Assembly (NCBI RefSeq): GCF_011082085.1
Contig: NZ_CP041063.1
Span: 4,233,840 to 4,297,839, forward strand
DNA from: Bacillus sp. Cs-700
GTDB taxonomy: Bacteria; Bacillota; Bacilli; Bacillales; Guptibacillaceae
DNA length: 64,000 nt
Reading direction: 5' to 3'
Positions 1 to 9,072 of this stretch are shown piece by piece (the stretch's first letter is position 1; every line of letters starts with the position of its first letter). Below the pieces are notes generated by a model. The model made no database searches, was not told the DNA's origin, and worked only from the letters and a program-made list of their open reading frames with translations. Position numbers and translations under genes: made by a program.

Positions 1-215
1 ACACGGTCAGCCTGGTCTTTCAAGGCCTTAATAATCTTGGGATGTCTGTGTCCCTGGTTAACTGCAGAATAAGCACTAAGCATATCCATATAACGATTAC
101 CTTCAGGATCTTTAACCCAAACACCCTCTGCTTCTGCAATAACAATTGGCAGTGGATGATAATTGTGTGCACCGTATTGCTCTGTCATTTGGATAATGTC
201 TTTTGTTTGTACCAT
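1..215 (-). CDS. rocD: Ornithine aminotransferase, N-terminal part (partial)
   Basis: This is the 5' end of a gene that runs off the left edge; about 71 codons are visible. The translation starts [19 protein letters not shown] and continues through [20 protein letters not shown] and [17 protein letters not shown], which is the typical N-terminus of PLP-dependent class III ornithine aminotransferase (RocD). The enzyme converts ornithine and 2-oxoglutarate to glutamate semialdehyde and glutamate in arginine catabolism. An AAAGG-type ribosome site precedes the ATG. The catalytic lysine lies outside the window, so activity cannot be judged. Confidence 0.9.
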   Translation of the reverse strand, partial: MVQTKDIIQMTEQYGAHNYHPLPIVIAEAEGVWVKDPEGNRYMDMLSAYSAVNQGHRHPKIIKALKDQADR

Positions 216-258
216 ATTACCTTTCACTCCCATTCGTTTAATTCTTGCTTCCTTTCTA

Positions 259-267
259 GTATAACAA
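259..267 (-). promoter_or_regulatory. Candidate extended -10 promoter of rocD
   Basis: On the minus strand this reads TGTTATACT, an extended -10 element (TGn plus TATACT) about 45 nt upstream of the rocD start. No convincing -35 was seen, and no sigma-54 type GG/GC element was found, although B. subtilis rocDEF is SigL-dependent. This is inference from the motif only. Confidence 0.35.
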
Positions 268-384
268 TGAAATCGTTTCCTTCCTATCATTTGAGGAAAA
301 TTAGGAAGGATGTTCCATTCTCTGCTCAGAACGGTTTTTCGTGATATGATGAGTAAGATACTGTGGTAAAAGGAGAGATCATAA

Positions 385-735
385 ATGCTACATGCCCATT
401 ATACGGCCTGGGGGTTAACACTTATTCTTTTTCTAGTAAGCTACTTTTTAATGAGAGCTGGAAAAGGAAAAGCGCAAAATAAAATCCATCTGGTTCTTCG
501 GATATTTTATATTCTTACAGTCATTACGGGAATGTTCCTTGTTGTAGGTTATCAATTTTGGGGTCCTTCCATTGTAAAAGGGGTGGTTGCGCTTTGGCTC
601 ATTTTTTCAATGGAAATGATCCTTGTAAGAGGAAAAAAAGAGAAAATCATTTGGCCATTTTGGCTTCAATTTATGTTCGCTTTTCTCCTCGTTGTTTTTT
701 ATGGGTATTCTGTACTGCATCTTTATCAGCTATAA
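385..735 (+). CDS. yisL: UPF0344 membrane protein YisL
   Basis: A 116-residue integral membrane protein with four predicted hydrophobic helices (about residues 5-25, 36-56, 62-81 and 92-113). The opening [20 protein letters not shown] and the downstream [17 protein letters not shown] segment match the UPF0344/DUF1516 family represented by B. subtilis YisL, and the length is usual for the family. A GGAGAG ribosome site lies nine bases before the ATG. Its biochemical role is unknown. The presence of yisL and an asnO-like gene in the same stretch resembles the B. subtilis yis region. Confidence 0.85.
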   Translation: MLHAHYTAWGLTLILFLVSYFLMRAGKGKAQNKIHLVLRIFYILTVITGMFLVVGYQFWGPSIVKGVVALWLIFSMEMILVRGKKEKIIWPFWLQFMFAFLLVVFYGYSVLHLYQL

Positions 736-741
736 GTCCTA

Positions 742-770
742 AAGCCACCTAATTATAGGTGGCTTTTTTT
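742..770 (+). terminator. Intrinsic terminator after yisL
   Basis: A nine-pair stem, AAGCCACCT / AGGTGGCTT, with a six-base loop is followed by a run of T. It sits 7 nt after the yisL stop codon. Confidence 0.85.
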
Positions 771-914
771 CTATTAAACGTTTCATTTGTTTGTGCCGAT
801 ATAGGAAGTAGGGTAGATTGGCATATTTCTGGAATAGATGTATTCGTACATTCTAGTTTTTGATATTATAGACATAATAAAAACTTTCGAATTAAAGGCA
901 TTGAAGGATGAGGT

Positions 915-3782
915 GTGAAAAGCTTGAGAACATTTTCTGTTAAGGTCTCTCACAAAGAAAACCTGCGCGAATATATGGTGAATCACTCGGAATTGTTTCA
1001 GGCGCATGCCGTATTCGTTCAACTATATAGTTTTTCGCATAATAAAGAGTTTGCGGCTGGTGTTGCACAGACGATAACGACTTTTTTACCTCATGCTGTG
1101 CTAATCGGGACCACCGCGGAAGGCGCATTTTATGAGAGTCACTCAGTAACAGAAGGCATTCTGGTTTCTTTCACAACGTTTGACCATGCAGAAGTGAAAC
1201 CATTTGTAATTGAAAGTTCCACTTTGCATAAACCGTTCGAAGGGGATTCAAACGAACTTGTCATTTTATTTAATAGTGGAATCGATGATCACACTGTTTT
1301 AACAATGATGGGAAAAACACCATTCATTGGTGGTAAAGCTTCTGGAATGAACCAGACTTCTTTTATAGTAGCAGGTCAGCAAATTCTATCAAAAGGGATC
1401 GTAGGGGCCCGCATAAGTGGACAGAACTTGCATACAAAAGTTTATGAGGAAACCTTTTGGAAACCAGCAGGACGATCGTTCGAAGTTACAAAAGCGCTTG
1501 GATCCCGTCTTTTTGAAATAGAAGGTCTTTCTTCACTAGCGTTCTATGAGAAGTATTTAGGATATGATATGGCGAAACGGCTACCTGAATCGTCCGCTCA
1601 TGTGCCGTTGCTTCACATACTTGATGGAAAAGAATCGCCAATTTCCGTTTTAAAGAAACATCGAGATGGTTCTGTGACGATAAACGCGTTTCTTGCTAAA
1701 GGATCGAAGCTACAGTTTTCTTATGGAGACGCCACGCAAATGGCTCACTCTTATGAGCGAATTCAAAAACATGCTGAAATGGATGGCTTAGAAAGTCTCT
1801 TTTCTTTCTCATCTGCTTCGCTTCCGAAACTTTTTGCAAACGGATTTGTTCGTTATTTTGATAGTCTAGAGGAGCTTTGCACACTTACATCTGTTTTGCT
1901 TGAATCTGAATATTACTCAGATGGCACTGATTTTCACTACGAAGAGAACAGGATGGTCTTTGCGCACTTCAACGAAAAAGATGTCAAACAAAAAGCTGTA
2001 AGGCATCTACCATTACACAATCAGGAGATGAATGACTTGGATGGTTTAATGGCACTATCACATTTAATAAAAGCTTCCACAGAAGAGTTAGAGACGTTAA
2101 ACACCAATCTTCAGCAGTCAGAGCAGCGATTTAAATCTCTGTTTGAACAAAACCCGAATCTTGTTTACTCGGTTGATGTAAACGGGAAGATAACGAGCGT
2201 TAATCCAGCACTAAAATCTTTACTTGGTTATCATTCTGAAGAAGTGATGAGTAAGCATTCCCTTCAGTTTGTCTCTTCTGAAGATGTCCAAATGACAAGA
2301 GATAAATTTTATCAAACGTTCCAGGGGATGGCTCAAACGTATGATGCTCATCTTGTTCATAAATCCGGGGTCAGCGTGTTATTTACCATTACAAATATCC
2401 CGATTATTGTAAATGGAGAAATTACAGGTGCGTATGGGATTGCCAAAAGCATTATGAATCAGCGAAAGGCTGAAGAGAAAATTGCTCATCTTGCGTATTA
2501 CGATGTTCTTACAGAGCTACCTAATCGCCTATTGTTTGAAAAATTATTAAATGAATCATTAAAGAATGAAGAAGAAAAACTAGCTGTGATGTTCATCGAT
2601 CTTGATCGGTTTAAGTTAATCAATGATAGCCTTGGTCATCAGCGCGGAGACCAAATTCTAAAACAAGTAACCTTACGTATAAAGGAAGCTATTAAAGATG
2701 ATGCCGTTCTTGCTAGGTTTGGTGGGGACGAATTTACCGTTCTCCTTCCAGGACTTACGTGTGAAAAGGATGCGTTAATGCTCGCAAAACGTGTTGTTGA
2801 TCATCTAAAGCAACCAATTCTCTTTGATGATGTGGAGTACTTTATGACAGTTGGCATCGGGATTAGTCTGTTTCCACTTGATGGACAGGATTTGGATACG
2901 CTCATGAAAAATGCTTATATCGCCTTGGATCGAGCAAAACAACAGGGTGCTAACTATATTGAGTTTTATACAGATGAAATGACAGATGAAGCGTTTGAGC
3001 GTTTAGAACTAGAAAGTTACTTACGAAGAGCGCTTGAGAAAGAAGAGCTTACATTATTCTACCAACCTCAAGTGAACCTTGATGAAAAGAAAATTTATGC
3101 TTGTGAAGCTTTGATTCGCTGGAATCATCCGAAGCTAGGTCTCGTTTCGCCAGCTCAATTTATACCGCTCGCAGAAGAAACTGGTTTGATTGAAGAAATT
3201 GGCATTTGGGTGTTAAATGAAGCGTGCATGCAAACGAGCCGGTGGCAGGCGCTTGGATACGACGATTTATCTATTAGTGTTAATGTGTCTGGTCGACAGT
3301 TCCAGAGTGAGCGATTCGTAGAATCCGTTAGAGAAGCTTTAAGAGCTTCAGGACTCTCGCCTCATTCGTTACATCTAGAAGTAACGGAGAGCACAACGCT
3401 TGTGAATACCGATTACAGTATTTCGATGTTGAACGAATTACGAGGAATGGGCATTAAAGTTTCGATTGATGATTTTGGTACTGGTTACTCTTCTCTTAGT
3501 TACTTAAAGGATTTTCCGCTTGATATCCTTAAAATAGATCAATCCTTTATTCGAAACCTTCAAGAAAATAACGCAGATGCTGCCATCGTAAAAGCTGTTA
3601 TCACAATGTGCGAAGGGTTGAATTTATCAATTGTGGCGGAAGGAATTGAAACGAAAGAGCAGGGAGATATTATTCGAAGTTTTGGCTGTAATTTTGCTCA
3701 AGGATTTTTCTATAGTAAACCTTTGAATAAGGACCGTTTTGAAAAGCTCCTTTTATCAAAACGCTTTCCACTAGCAACGTAA
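915..3782 (+). CDS. FIST-PAS-GGDEF-EAL sensor protein
   Basis: A 955-residue soluble signalling protein for cyclic di-GMP. In order it carries a FIST sensory region (N part about 30-230, C part about 235-375), a PAS domain (about 405-515), a diguanylate cyclase domain with an intact GGDEF at 603-607, and an EAL phosphodiesterase domain with EAL at 731-733 and the DDFGTGYSSL motif near 850. Both output domains keep their signature residues, so synthesis and hydrolysis are both possible; which dominates cannot be told. There are no membrane segments or signal peptide, so sensing should be cytoplasmic. FIST domains are thought to bind small ligands such as amino acids. The start is GTG with an AAGGATGAGG ribosome site; an in-frame TTG lies nine bases downstream. 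The gene is flanked by terminators and looks monocistronic. Confidence 0.9.
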   Translation: MKSLRTFSVKVSHKENLREYMVNHSELFQAHAVFVQLYSFSHNKEFAAGVAQTITTFLPHAVLIGTTAEGAFYESHSVTEGILVSFTTFDHAEVKPFVIESSTLHKPFEGDSNELVILFNSGIDDHTVLTMMGKTPFIGGKASGMNQTSFIVAGQQILSKGIVGARISGQNLHTKVYEETFWKPAGRSFEVTKALGSRLFEIEGLSSLAFYEKYLGYDMAKRLPESSAHVPLLHILDGKESPISVLKKHRDGSVTINAFLAKGSKLQFSYGDATQMAHSYERIQKHAEMDGLESLFSFSSASLPKLFANGFVRYFDSLEELCTLTSVLLESEYYSDGTDFHYEENRMVFAHFNEKDVKQKAVRHLPLHNQEMNDLDGLMALSHLIKASTEELETLNTNLQQSEQRFKSLFEQNPNLVYSVDVNGKITSVNPALKSLLGYHSEEVMSKHSLQFVSSEDVQMTRDKFYQTFQGMAQTYDAHLVHKSGVSVLFTITNIPIIVNGEITGAYGIAKSIMNQRKAEEKIAHLAYYDVLTELPNRLLFEKLLNESLKNEEEKLAVMFIDLDRFKLINDSLGHQRGDQILKQVTLRIKEAIKDDAVLARFGGDEFTVLLPGLTCEKDALMLAKRVVDHLKQPILFDDVEYFMTVGIGISLFPLDGQDLDTLMKNAYIALDRAKQQGANYIEFYTDEMTDEAFERLELESYLRRALEKEELTLFYQPQVNLDEKKIYACEALIRWNHPKLGLVSPAQFIPLAEETGLIEEIGIWVLNEACMQTSRWQALGYDDLSISVNVSGRQFQSERFVESVREALRASGLSPHSLHLEVTESTTLVNTDYSISMLNELRGMGIKVSIDDFGTGYSSLSYLKDFPLDILKIDQSFIRNLQENNADAAIVKAVITMCEGLNLSIVAEGIETKEQGDIIRSFGCNFAQGFFYSKPLNKDRFEKLLLSKRFPLAT

Positions 3783-3786
3783 GGAA

Positions 3787-3815
3787 GATCGGCCCACTGT
3801 GGTCGGTCTTTTTTT
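3787..3815 (+). terminator. Intrinsic terminator after the GGDEF-EAL gene
   Basis: An eight-pair stem, GATCGGCC / GGTCGGTC (with G-T pairs), is followed by seven T directly after the stop codon. Confidence 0.8.
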
Positions 3816-3966
3816 GTGAGTTACTTTACTGGAAAATCGCTTTAAGAGGCTCAACATTCAAACGATTGTTATATTCGCCGCAAAGACTATTCTCGAATGT
3901 GCTTCGACTGTTTTAAGCATCAATTGGAAGGGAATAGAAAAAGTAGCGAAAAAGAGGTGATGGTAC

Positions 3967-5298
3967 ATGGATTATGATGTGATGATCATAGGTGGAGGCA
4001 TATCAGGACTTACACTCGCTGTAAAATTAGGACAGTGTAATGTGAAAACGCTATTAATTGAAAAAGATAAAAAGAGTGGATTAATTTATAAAGGAGAACT
4101 GCTTCAGCCAAAGAGCCTTGAGGTTCTTGATCGGATTAATGTGCTAGAAGTTGTGAAAGAGAACGGATTTCTTTTACCTTCGATTGAATTTTACGAGTAT
4201 AACCAAACAGATGATGGATCAATGGAACAGCTGAGTGCGAATGAGTTCCGCTATGATGTCATTCCATCTCCATACAACACGTCACTTATGATTCCACATG
4301 AGCGGCTTAAAGAACTTTTGTTTAAAGAAGCTTCCAAATATGATTCGGTTGATTATATACAGCCCGCGAAATTAACAGGTTTTACTGAAGAAGAGCCAGA
4401 GAACAGAAAAGCCATTATTCAAACGAAAGAAGGAGAGCGTGAAATTCACGCAAACTTTTATATTGGCGCCGAGGGAAGAGCATCTCCGACAAGAACGGCG
4501 ATGGAAGTTGAAATGAAGAATACGAAATACAACCACCATTTCTTAACAGTTTCATTTCCCAGACCAGAAACGCTCGATCAGTCAACGATTATAACGACTC
4601 AAAATAAATTTGTGGGCCTTTTCCCGCTTCCAAACAACGAAGTGAGAAGCGTTCTCTTAATTAAACCAGGCGAATTTAAGACGATGCGAGAAGAGGGACT
4701 AGAATCGTTCTACCGTGCTTATTGTGAACTTATGCCTGAACTTGAAGGTTACGTGCATCAGATTGATACGTGGAAAAAGATTCAGCTCATGATTCCGGTC
4801 AGACACAATGTTTCAAATTACGTTAAGAACAATTTGATTTTGACTGGAGATGCAGCTCATAGCGTTCACCCTATGGCAGGTGAAGGTATGAACCTGGCGA
4901 TTCAGGATTCAGATGTATTAGGAGAACTTCTCTGCTGGATGTTTCAAACGGATCAAACGGATTGGAAGCATCTAAAGTGGTATGAAAAAGTAAGAAAGCC
5001 TCGAGCAGAATATGTTTCGACCTTAAGCCATCAGGCTGCACTGCTTTACTCATTTCCTTATCGTCCATGGCAGAAGCTTCGTATAAAGGGAGTGAACCAA
5101 ACAGAGCATTCCCCGCTCCTTCATTTTAAACAGATGCTGAATACATCGGGGCTCGGGATTTGGAAATTCACCATATTGGATCGTATGAAACAAGCAGGAT
5201 TCATTCCAGCTTCGATAGGGAATGGAAAATTAAGTAAGTATCCTGAAGGGAAAATGATGTTTACAAAAGAGGATGACTATCCGTGGTATCGCAAATGA
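3967..5298 (+). CDS. FAD-dependent oxidoreductase, aromatic monooxygenase-like
   Basis: A 443-residue flavoprotein of the FAD_binding_3 / p-hydroxybenzoate hydroxylase-like class. The Rossmann dinucleotide motif IIGGGISG is at residues 7-14. The second FAD motif GDAAHSVHPMAGEGMN starts at G294-D295. Such enzymes hydroxylate or oxidise cyclic or lipid substrates with NAD(P)H and oxygen; the substrate here is unknown. An AAAGAGGTGATGG ribosome region precedes the ATG. The stop is followed within 16 nt by a methyltransferase with its own strong ribosome site, so the two genes form an operon and probably modify one small molecule in two steps. The C-terminus (about 340-443) is not a standard domain that I recognise. 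Confidence 0.8.
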   Translation: MDYDVMIIGGGISGLTLAVKLGQCNVKTLLIEKDKKSGLIYKGELLQPKSLEVLDRINVLEVVKENGFLLPSIEFYEYNQTDDGSMEQLSANEFRYDVIPSPYNTSLMIPHERLKELLFKEASKYDSVDYIQPAKLTGFTEEEPENRKAIIQTKEGEREIHANFYIGAEGRASPTRTAMEVEMKNTKYNHHFLTVSFPRPETLDQSTIITTQNKFVGLFPLPNNEVRSVLLIKPGEFKTMREEGLESFYRAYCELMPELEGYVHQIDTWKKIQLMIPVRHNVSNYVKNNLILTGDAAHSVHPMAGEGMNLAIQDSDVLGELLCWMFQTDQTDWKHLKWYEKVRKPRAEYVSTLSHQAALLYSFPYRPWQKLRIKGVNQTEHSPLLHFKQMLNTSGLGIWKFTILDRMKQAGFIPASIGNGKLSKYPEGKMMFTKEDDYPWYRK

Positions 5299-5314
5299 GA
5301 CGGGAGGAAGTAAA

Positions 5315-6310
5315 ATGAAAGAAATAAAAAAAATCTGGCGTGCTCGAAAATGGATGAAAAGTAATGAGCCCTTTTTATATGCCTGGCACGCTCACGTAGG
5401 GTATGTACATGATTTATTTGATGAATTCGAATCCGGCTCAACCGTCTCAAGCGTTGCGACCAAACGAGACATGAATGAACTGCTTCTAACAAGATGGGCT
5501 GATGTTGGTGTGGCAATCGGTCATTTAACAAATGAAAAGAATGGAAACATTCGTTCTAAGAAACATATGGTGGAGTCTATCTCCAAAAACAGTGACCAGT
5601 CTGTAGGCATTTTATTAAAAGAAATGATGGAATTACATATTCCGATTCTGCTTTCTTATCCGGATTTACTAAACAAAGATCAACATGCCTTATATCAGGA
5701 TGAAGATTATGGTGGAACTGTTGCAGCAACATCAAGCTTTATTGAACGGTTTGCCTTTCCAAAAATTTATCAAGCCATTAAATCAACAAATGCAACTTCT
5801 GTCATTGATTTTGGTGCAGGATACGCAGGTTATTTATCGCGTATTGGGGCAAAGCTTGAACATATGAAACTTGTTGGAATTGAGAAAAATCGATCGGTTT
5901 GTTTGGATGCAGAGGAGAACATCCATTTTCCGTTAAAATCACCGATTAACCTCTACCCTGATGATATGATGACGTGGAAGTGGGACGGGGAGCCATTTGA
6001 TGTAGCCATGATGAACAATTTACTCTACTATTTTGCCCCTGAGGATCGAGTGAAGCTGTTCGAGAAAGCCTATGAAGTAACTGGGAAAGATGGTCAGCTT
6101 CTCATCATCACCCCAATGCATGAATCTAAGCATGGCCTTGCCTTTTCAGCAGCGTTTAATAGCTTCATGAGTGCACACGATAATCTCTTTCCGCTCCCGA
6201 GTCGAAAGGATTTAGAGGAGCTTGCAACTGAAACTGGATTTCAATTAAAGCAGGTAAAACCCGTTGTCAAAGAAGGCGCATGGTACTTCTTGCGTTTTCA
6301 GAAAGTGTGA
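5315..6310 (+). CDS. Class I SAM-dependent methyltransferase
   Basis: A 331-residue protein. The SAM-binding motif I reads VIDFGAGYAG around residues 163-172, and the acidic end of strand 2 follows (GIEKN). The first 150 residues are a helical region typical of small-molecule methyltransferases with an added N-terminal domain. I chose the ATG at 5315 because GGGAGGAAG sits five bases before it; an upstream in-frame ATG at 5273 lies inside the preceding oxidoreductase gene and has no better site. It is the second gene of the flavin oxidoreductase pair. The substrate is unknown. Confidence 0.8.
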   Translation: MKEIKKIWRARKWMKSNEPFLYAWHAHVGYVHDLFDEFESGSTVSSVATKRDMNELLLTRWADVGVAIGHLTNEKNGNIRSKKHMVESISKNSDQSVGILLKEMMELHIPILLSYPDLLNKDQHALYQDEDYGGTVAATSSFIERFAFPKIYQAIKSTNATSVIDFGAGYAGYLSRIGAKLEHMKLVGIEKNRSVCLDAEENIHFPLKSPINLYPDDMMTWKWDGEPFDVAMMNNLLYYFAPEDRVKLFEKAYEVTGKDGQLLIITPMHESKHGLAFSAAFNSFMSAHDNLFPLPSRKDLEELATETGFQLKQVKPVVKEGAWYFLRFQKV

Positions 6311-6335
6311 GGCCTTTTAATAGGTCTCTTTTTTT
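6309..6335 (+). terminator. Intrinsic terminator after the methyltransferase gene
   Basis: GAGGCCT / AGGTCTC with one G-T pair and a TTTAAT loop is followed by eight T. It overlaps the stop codon and separates the oxidoreductase-methyltransferase pair from the asparagine synthetase gene. Confidence 0.7.
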
Positions 6336-6415
6336 CGTTGTATCTGAGACATTTTGCACGAAACTTAGGCGTATGCATAATGTGAAAAGAGAGCAACGAG
6401 GGGAGGAAGATCTTT

Positions 6416-8257
6416 TTGTGTGGGATAACTGGATGGGTGGATTGGAAGAAAAATCTAACAGGCGAAGAGAAAGTCCTCCAGCATATGGCGCAAACTTTAT
6501 CAAAAAGAGGACCTGATGCATCAAACCATTGGGTTAATGGTCATTGTGGATTTGGTCATACGCGATTAGTCGTTGTCGATCCGGCTGGTGGAAGTCAGCC
6601 GATGACAAGAAAACATGGTGAAATCAACTATACCATTTGTTATAACGGTGAGTTATACAATACGGAGGATTTACGCAAAGTTCTCCTCGGTAAGGGGTAT
6701 ACTTTCCAATCTCATTCAGATACGGAAGTTCTTTTAACGTGCTATGTCGAGTGGGGAGAGCAGTGCGTAGATCATTTGAATGGCATATTTGCATTTGGGA
6801 TTTGGGACGGGGAACGTCTCTTTCTGGCAAGGGACCGACTTGGCGTAAAACCATTATTTTTTCGTGAAAGTGGAAGTTCGCTACAATTCGGATCTGAACT
6901 TAAAGCGATACTTGCTCATCCAGACGTCAAGAAGGAGATTGACCGAGGAGGTTTACAGGAAATCTTTGGGTTAGGACCTTCTCGCACGCCAGGGCACGGT
7001 GTTTTTCGAGGGATAAGTGAGCTGCGGCCAGGATTTGCGATGAAATTTGACCGAAGCGGACTTCGTATTTGGCGTTATTGGAATGTTGTCAGTACTGAGC
7101 ACACGGATGACCTTGATACTACTGTGGAAAAGGTAGGCGATCTTTTAAAAGATTCGATTAAAAGGCAGCTTGTAGCGGATGTTCCAGTATGCACGTTTTT
7201 ATCCGGCGGAGTTGATTCTAGTGCGATCACTTCTGTTGCTCGAAGTGCATTTCAGGATGATGGGAAAGGTACGCTTCGTTCTTTTTCCGTAGATTATGTT
7301 GATAATGATAAATATTTTAAGAGTAGTGAATTTCAGCCTAATTCAGATGCGCCTTGGATTAAAAAGGTTTCTGCAGAACTTGCAACAGATCATACGAACT
7401 GTGTGATTGACACAGCTCAGCTTGTTCATCATTTAAAAGAAGCGATTGAGTGTCGTGATCTTCCGGGCATGGCTGACGTTGATTCATCCTTGCTGTGGTT
7501 CTCAAAAGAAATCAAAAAACACGCAACTGTAGCGCTGTCTGGGGAATGTGCAGATGAGATCTTTGGTGGTTATCCCTGGTTTCATAAACCGGAACTATTA
7601 GATCAGGAACAGTTCCCATGGATGCGGTCTACTCTTGAAAGACAGGCGATGTTAAAAGAAGACGTTCGGAATAAGTTGAAATTAGAAGACTACGTGGTTG
7701 AAAGGTATCGTGAATCGATTAATGAAACTCCAGCGCTAGATGGTGAAAGTGAAATCGAAGCAAAAAGAAGAGCCCTCTTTTATTTAAACTTAAATTGGTT
7801 TATGACAACGTTACTTGAACGCAAAGATCGTATGAGCATGGGAGCTAGTTTAGAAGTTAGGGTGCCGTTTTCCGACCACCGTATCATTGAATACGTTTGG
7901 AACGTACCGTGGGAGATGAAGATGCTTGATGGGAGAGAAAAAGGGTTATTGCGTAAAGCGATGACTGGAACACTCTCGCATGAAGTGCTCTACCGTAAAA
8001 AAAGCCCTTATCCTAAAACGTATAACCCAGCTTATACGAAAGCCGTTACTTCATGGCTTCAAGATACGCTCAACAATAAGCAGGCGCCACTCCTCGAATT
8101 AATCGATCAAAAAGTTGTTCAAGAAATTATCGATTCAGAGGGGAAAGCCTTTAAAGTGCCTTGGTTCGGTCAGCTAATGGCAGGGCCGCAATTAATTGCC
8201 CACCTTGCTCAAATTAATTACTGGATGGAACATCATAACGTGAATTTAGTAGATTAA
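6416..8257 (+). CDS. asnB: Asparagine synthase (glutamine-hydrolysing)
   Basis: A 613-residue enzyme making asparagine from aspartate, glutamine and ATP. After the initiator comes Cys2 (MCGITGW), the N-terminal nucleophile of the class II glutaminase domain (about 2-215). The synthetase domain carries the PP-loop SGGVDSS at 263-269 and extends to the end. The start codon is TTG, fixed by the need for Cys2 and by GGGGAGGAAGA five bases upstream. Its length and its place near yisL match B. subtilis AsnO (YisO), a sporulation-linked asparagine synthetase. It is transcribed alone, between two terminators. Confidence 0.93.
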   Translation: MCGITGWVDWKKNLTGEEKVLQHMAQTLSKRGPDASNHWVNGHCGFGHTRLVVVDPAGGSQPMTRKHGEINYTICYNGELYNTEDLRKVLLGKGYTFQSHSDTEVLLTCYVEWGEQCVDHLNGIFAFGIWDGERLFLARDRLGVKPLFFRESGSSLQFGSELKAILAHPDVKKEIDRGGLQEIFGLGPSRTPGHGVFRGISELRPGFAMKFDRSGLRIWRYWNVVSTEHTDDLDTTVEKVGDLLKDSIKRQLVADVPVCTFLSGGVDSSAITSVARSAFQDDGKGTLRSFSVDYVDNDKYFKSSEFQPNSDAPWIKKVSAELATDHTNCVIDTAQLVHHLKEAIECRDLPGMADVDSSLLWFSKEIKKHATVALSGECADEIFGGYPWFHKPELLDQEQFPWMRSTLERQAMLKEDVRNKLKLEDYVVERYRESINETPALDGESEIEAKRRALFYLNLNWFMTTLLERKDRMSMGASLEVRVPFSDHRIIEYVWNVPWEMKMLDGREKGLLRKAMTGTLSHEVLYRKKSPYPKTYNPAYTKAVTSWLQDTLNNKQAPLLELIDQKVVQEIIDSEGKAFKVPWFGQLMAGPQLIAHLAQINYWMEHHNVNLVD

Positions 8258-8259
8258 GA

Positions 8260-8293
8260 AAAGGACTGGAGCGAGGGGCTCCGGTCCTTTTCT
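8260..8293 (+). terminator. Intrinsic terminator after asnB
   Basis: AAAGGACTGGAGC pairs with GGCTCCGGTCCTTTT across a short loop, with a T-rich tail. It ends just before repeat block 1. Confidence 0.85.
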
Positions 8294-8309
8294 ATTGGTG
8301 TTTATAATG

Positions 8310-9072
8310 AAGGGGTTCAGTGCTTGTCGAGGCTAAACTGAGGCTTCCGGCTTTCGTGTCTAGCTGCAGTGGGCAGGGTCTTGATCGCTTCACCTTCTAA
8401 AATGAACACAAAGGGCGTGTTCTTTTTAGAAGGCTCCAGCGCTTGTCGACCCTAAACGCCCACTTCCGCCTTTCGTGTCTAGCTGCAGCACCCAGACACT
8501 CGGTCACTTCACCATCCAACTCGAACACAAAGGGCGTGTTCAATTCGGATGGTTCCAGTGCCTGCCGTGTCTAAACGGGCGCTTTCGCTTTTCGTGTCTA
8601 GCTGCAGCACCCAGACACTCGGTCACTTCACCATCCAACTCGAACACAAAGGGCGTGTTCAATTCGGATGGTTCCAGTGCCTGCCGTGTCTAAACGGGCG
8701 CTTTCGCTTTTCGTGTCTAGCTGCAGCACCCAGACACTCGGTCACTTCACCATCCAACTCGAACACAAAGGGCGTGTTCAATTCGGATGGTTCCAGTGCC
8801 TGCCGTGTCTAAACGGGCGCTTCCGCTTTTCGTGTCTAGCTGCAGCACCCAGACACTCGGTCACTTCACCATCCAACTCGAACACAAAGGGCGTGTTCAA
8901 TTCGGATGGTTCCAGTGCCTGCCGTGTCTAAACGGGCGCTTCCGCTTTTCGTGTCTAGCTGCAGCACCCAGACACTCGGTCACTTCACCATCCAACTCGA
9001 ACACAAAGGGCGTGTTCAATTCGGATGGTTCCAGTGCCTGCTGTGTCTAAACGGGCGCTTTCGCTTTTCGTG
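8310..9072. repeat. Repeat block 1: half unit plus six 119-bp tandem units
   Basis: A partial 3' half-unit (8310-8355) is followed by six units of exactly 119 bp starting at 8356, 8475, 8594, 8713, 8832 and 8951. Each starts GTGTCTAGCTGCAG and ends CGCTTTTC. Units 2-6 are nearly identical and differ only at a few C/T positions, so they were amplified recently; unit 1 is a divergent relative. Each unit folds into one long hairpin of five stem segments around the apical GAACAC / GTGTTC stem. The block fills the gap between the convergent genes asnB and amtB. A seventh unit is cut at 9070-9073, where the amtB stop codon begins. I see no credible protein in it. Confidence 0.95.

Noticed and set aside
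42..344. Plus-strand open frame at the left edge
   Set aside because: It is antisense to the well-supported rocD start and shows no family features.
5273..5314. Longer start of the methyltransferase
   Set aside because: The extension lies inside the upstream oxidoreductase gene, and the ATG at 5315 has a much better ribosome site.
8356..9069. CRISPR array or integron attC array
   Set aside because: No unique spacers lie between units, no cas genes or integrase are present, and the motif near the unit edge (GTCTAAAC) does not fit the attC core RYYYAAC/GTTRRRY pair.
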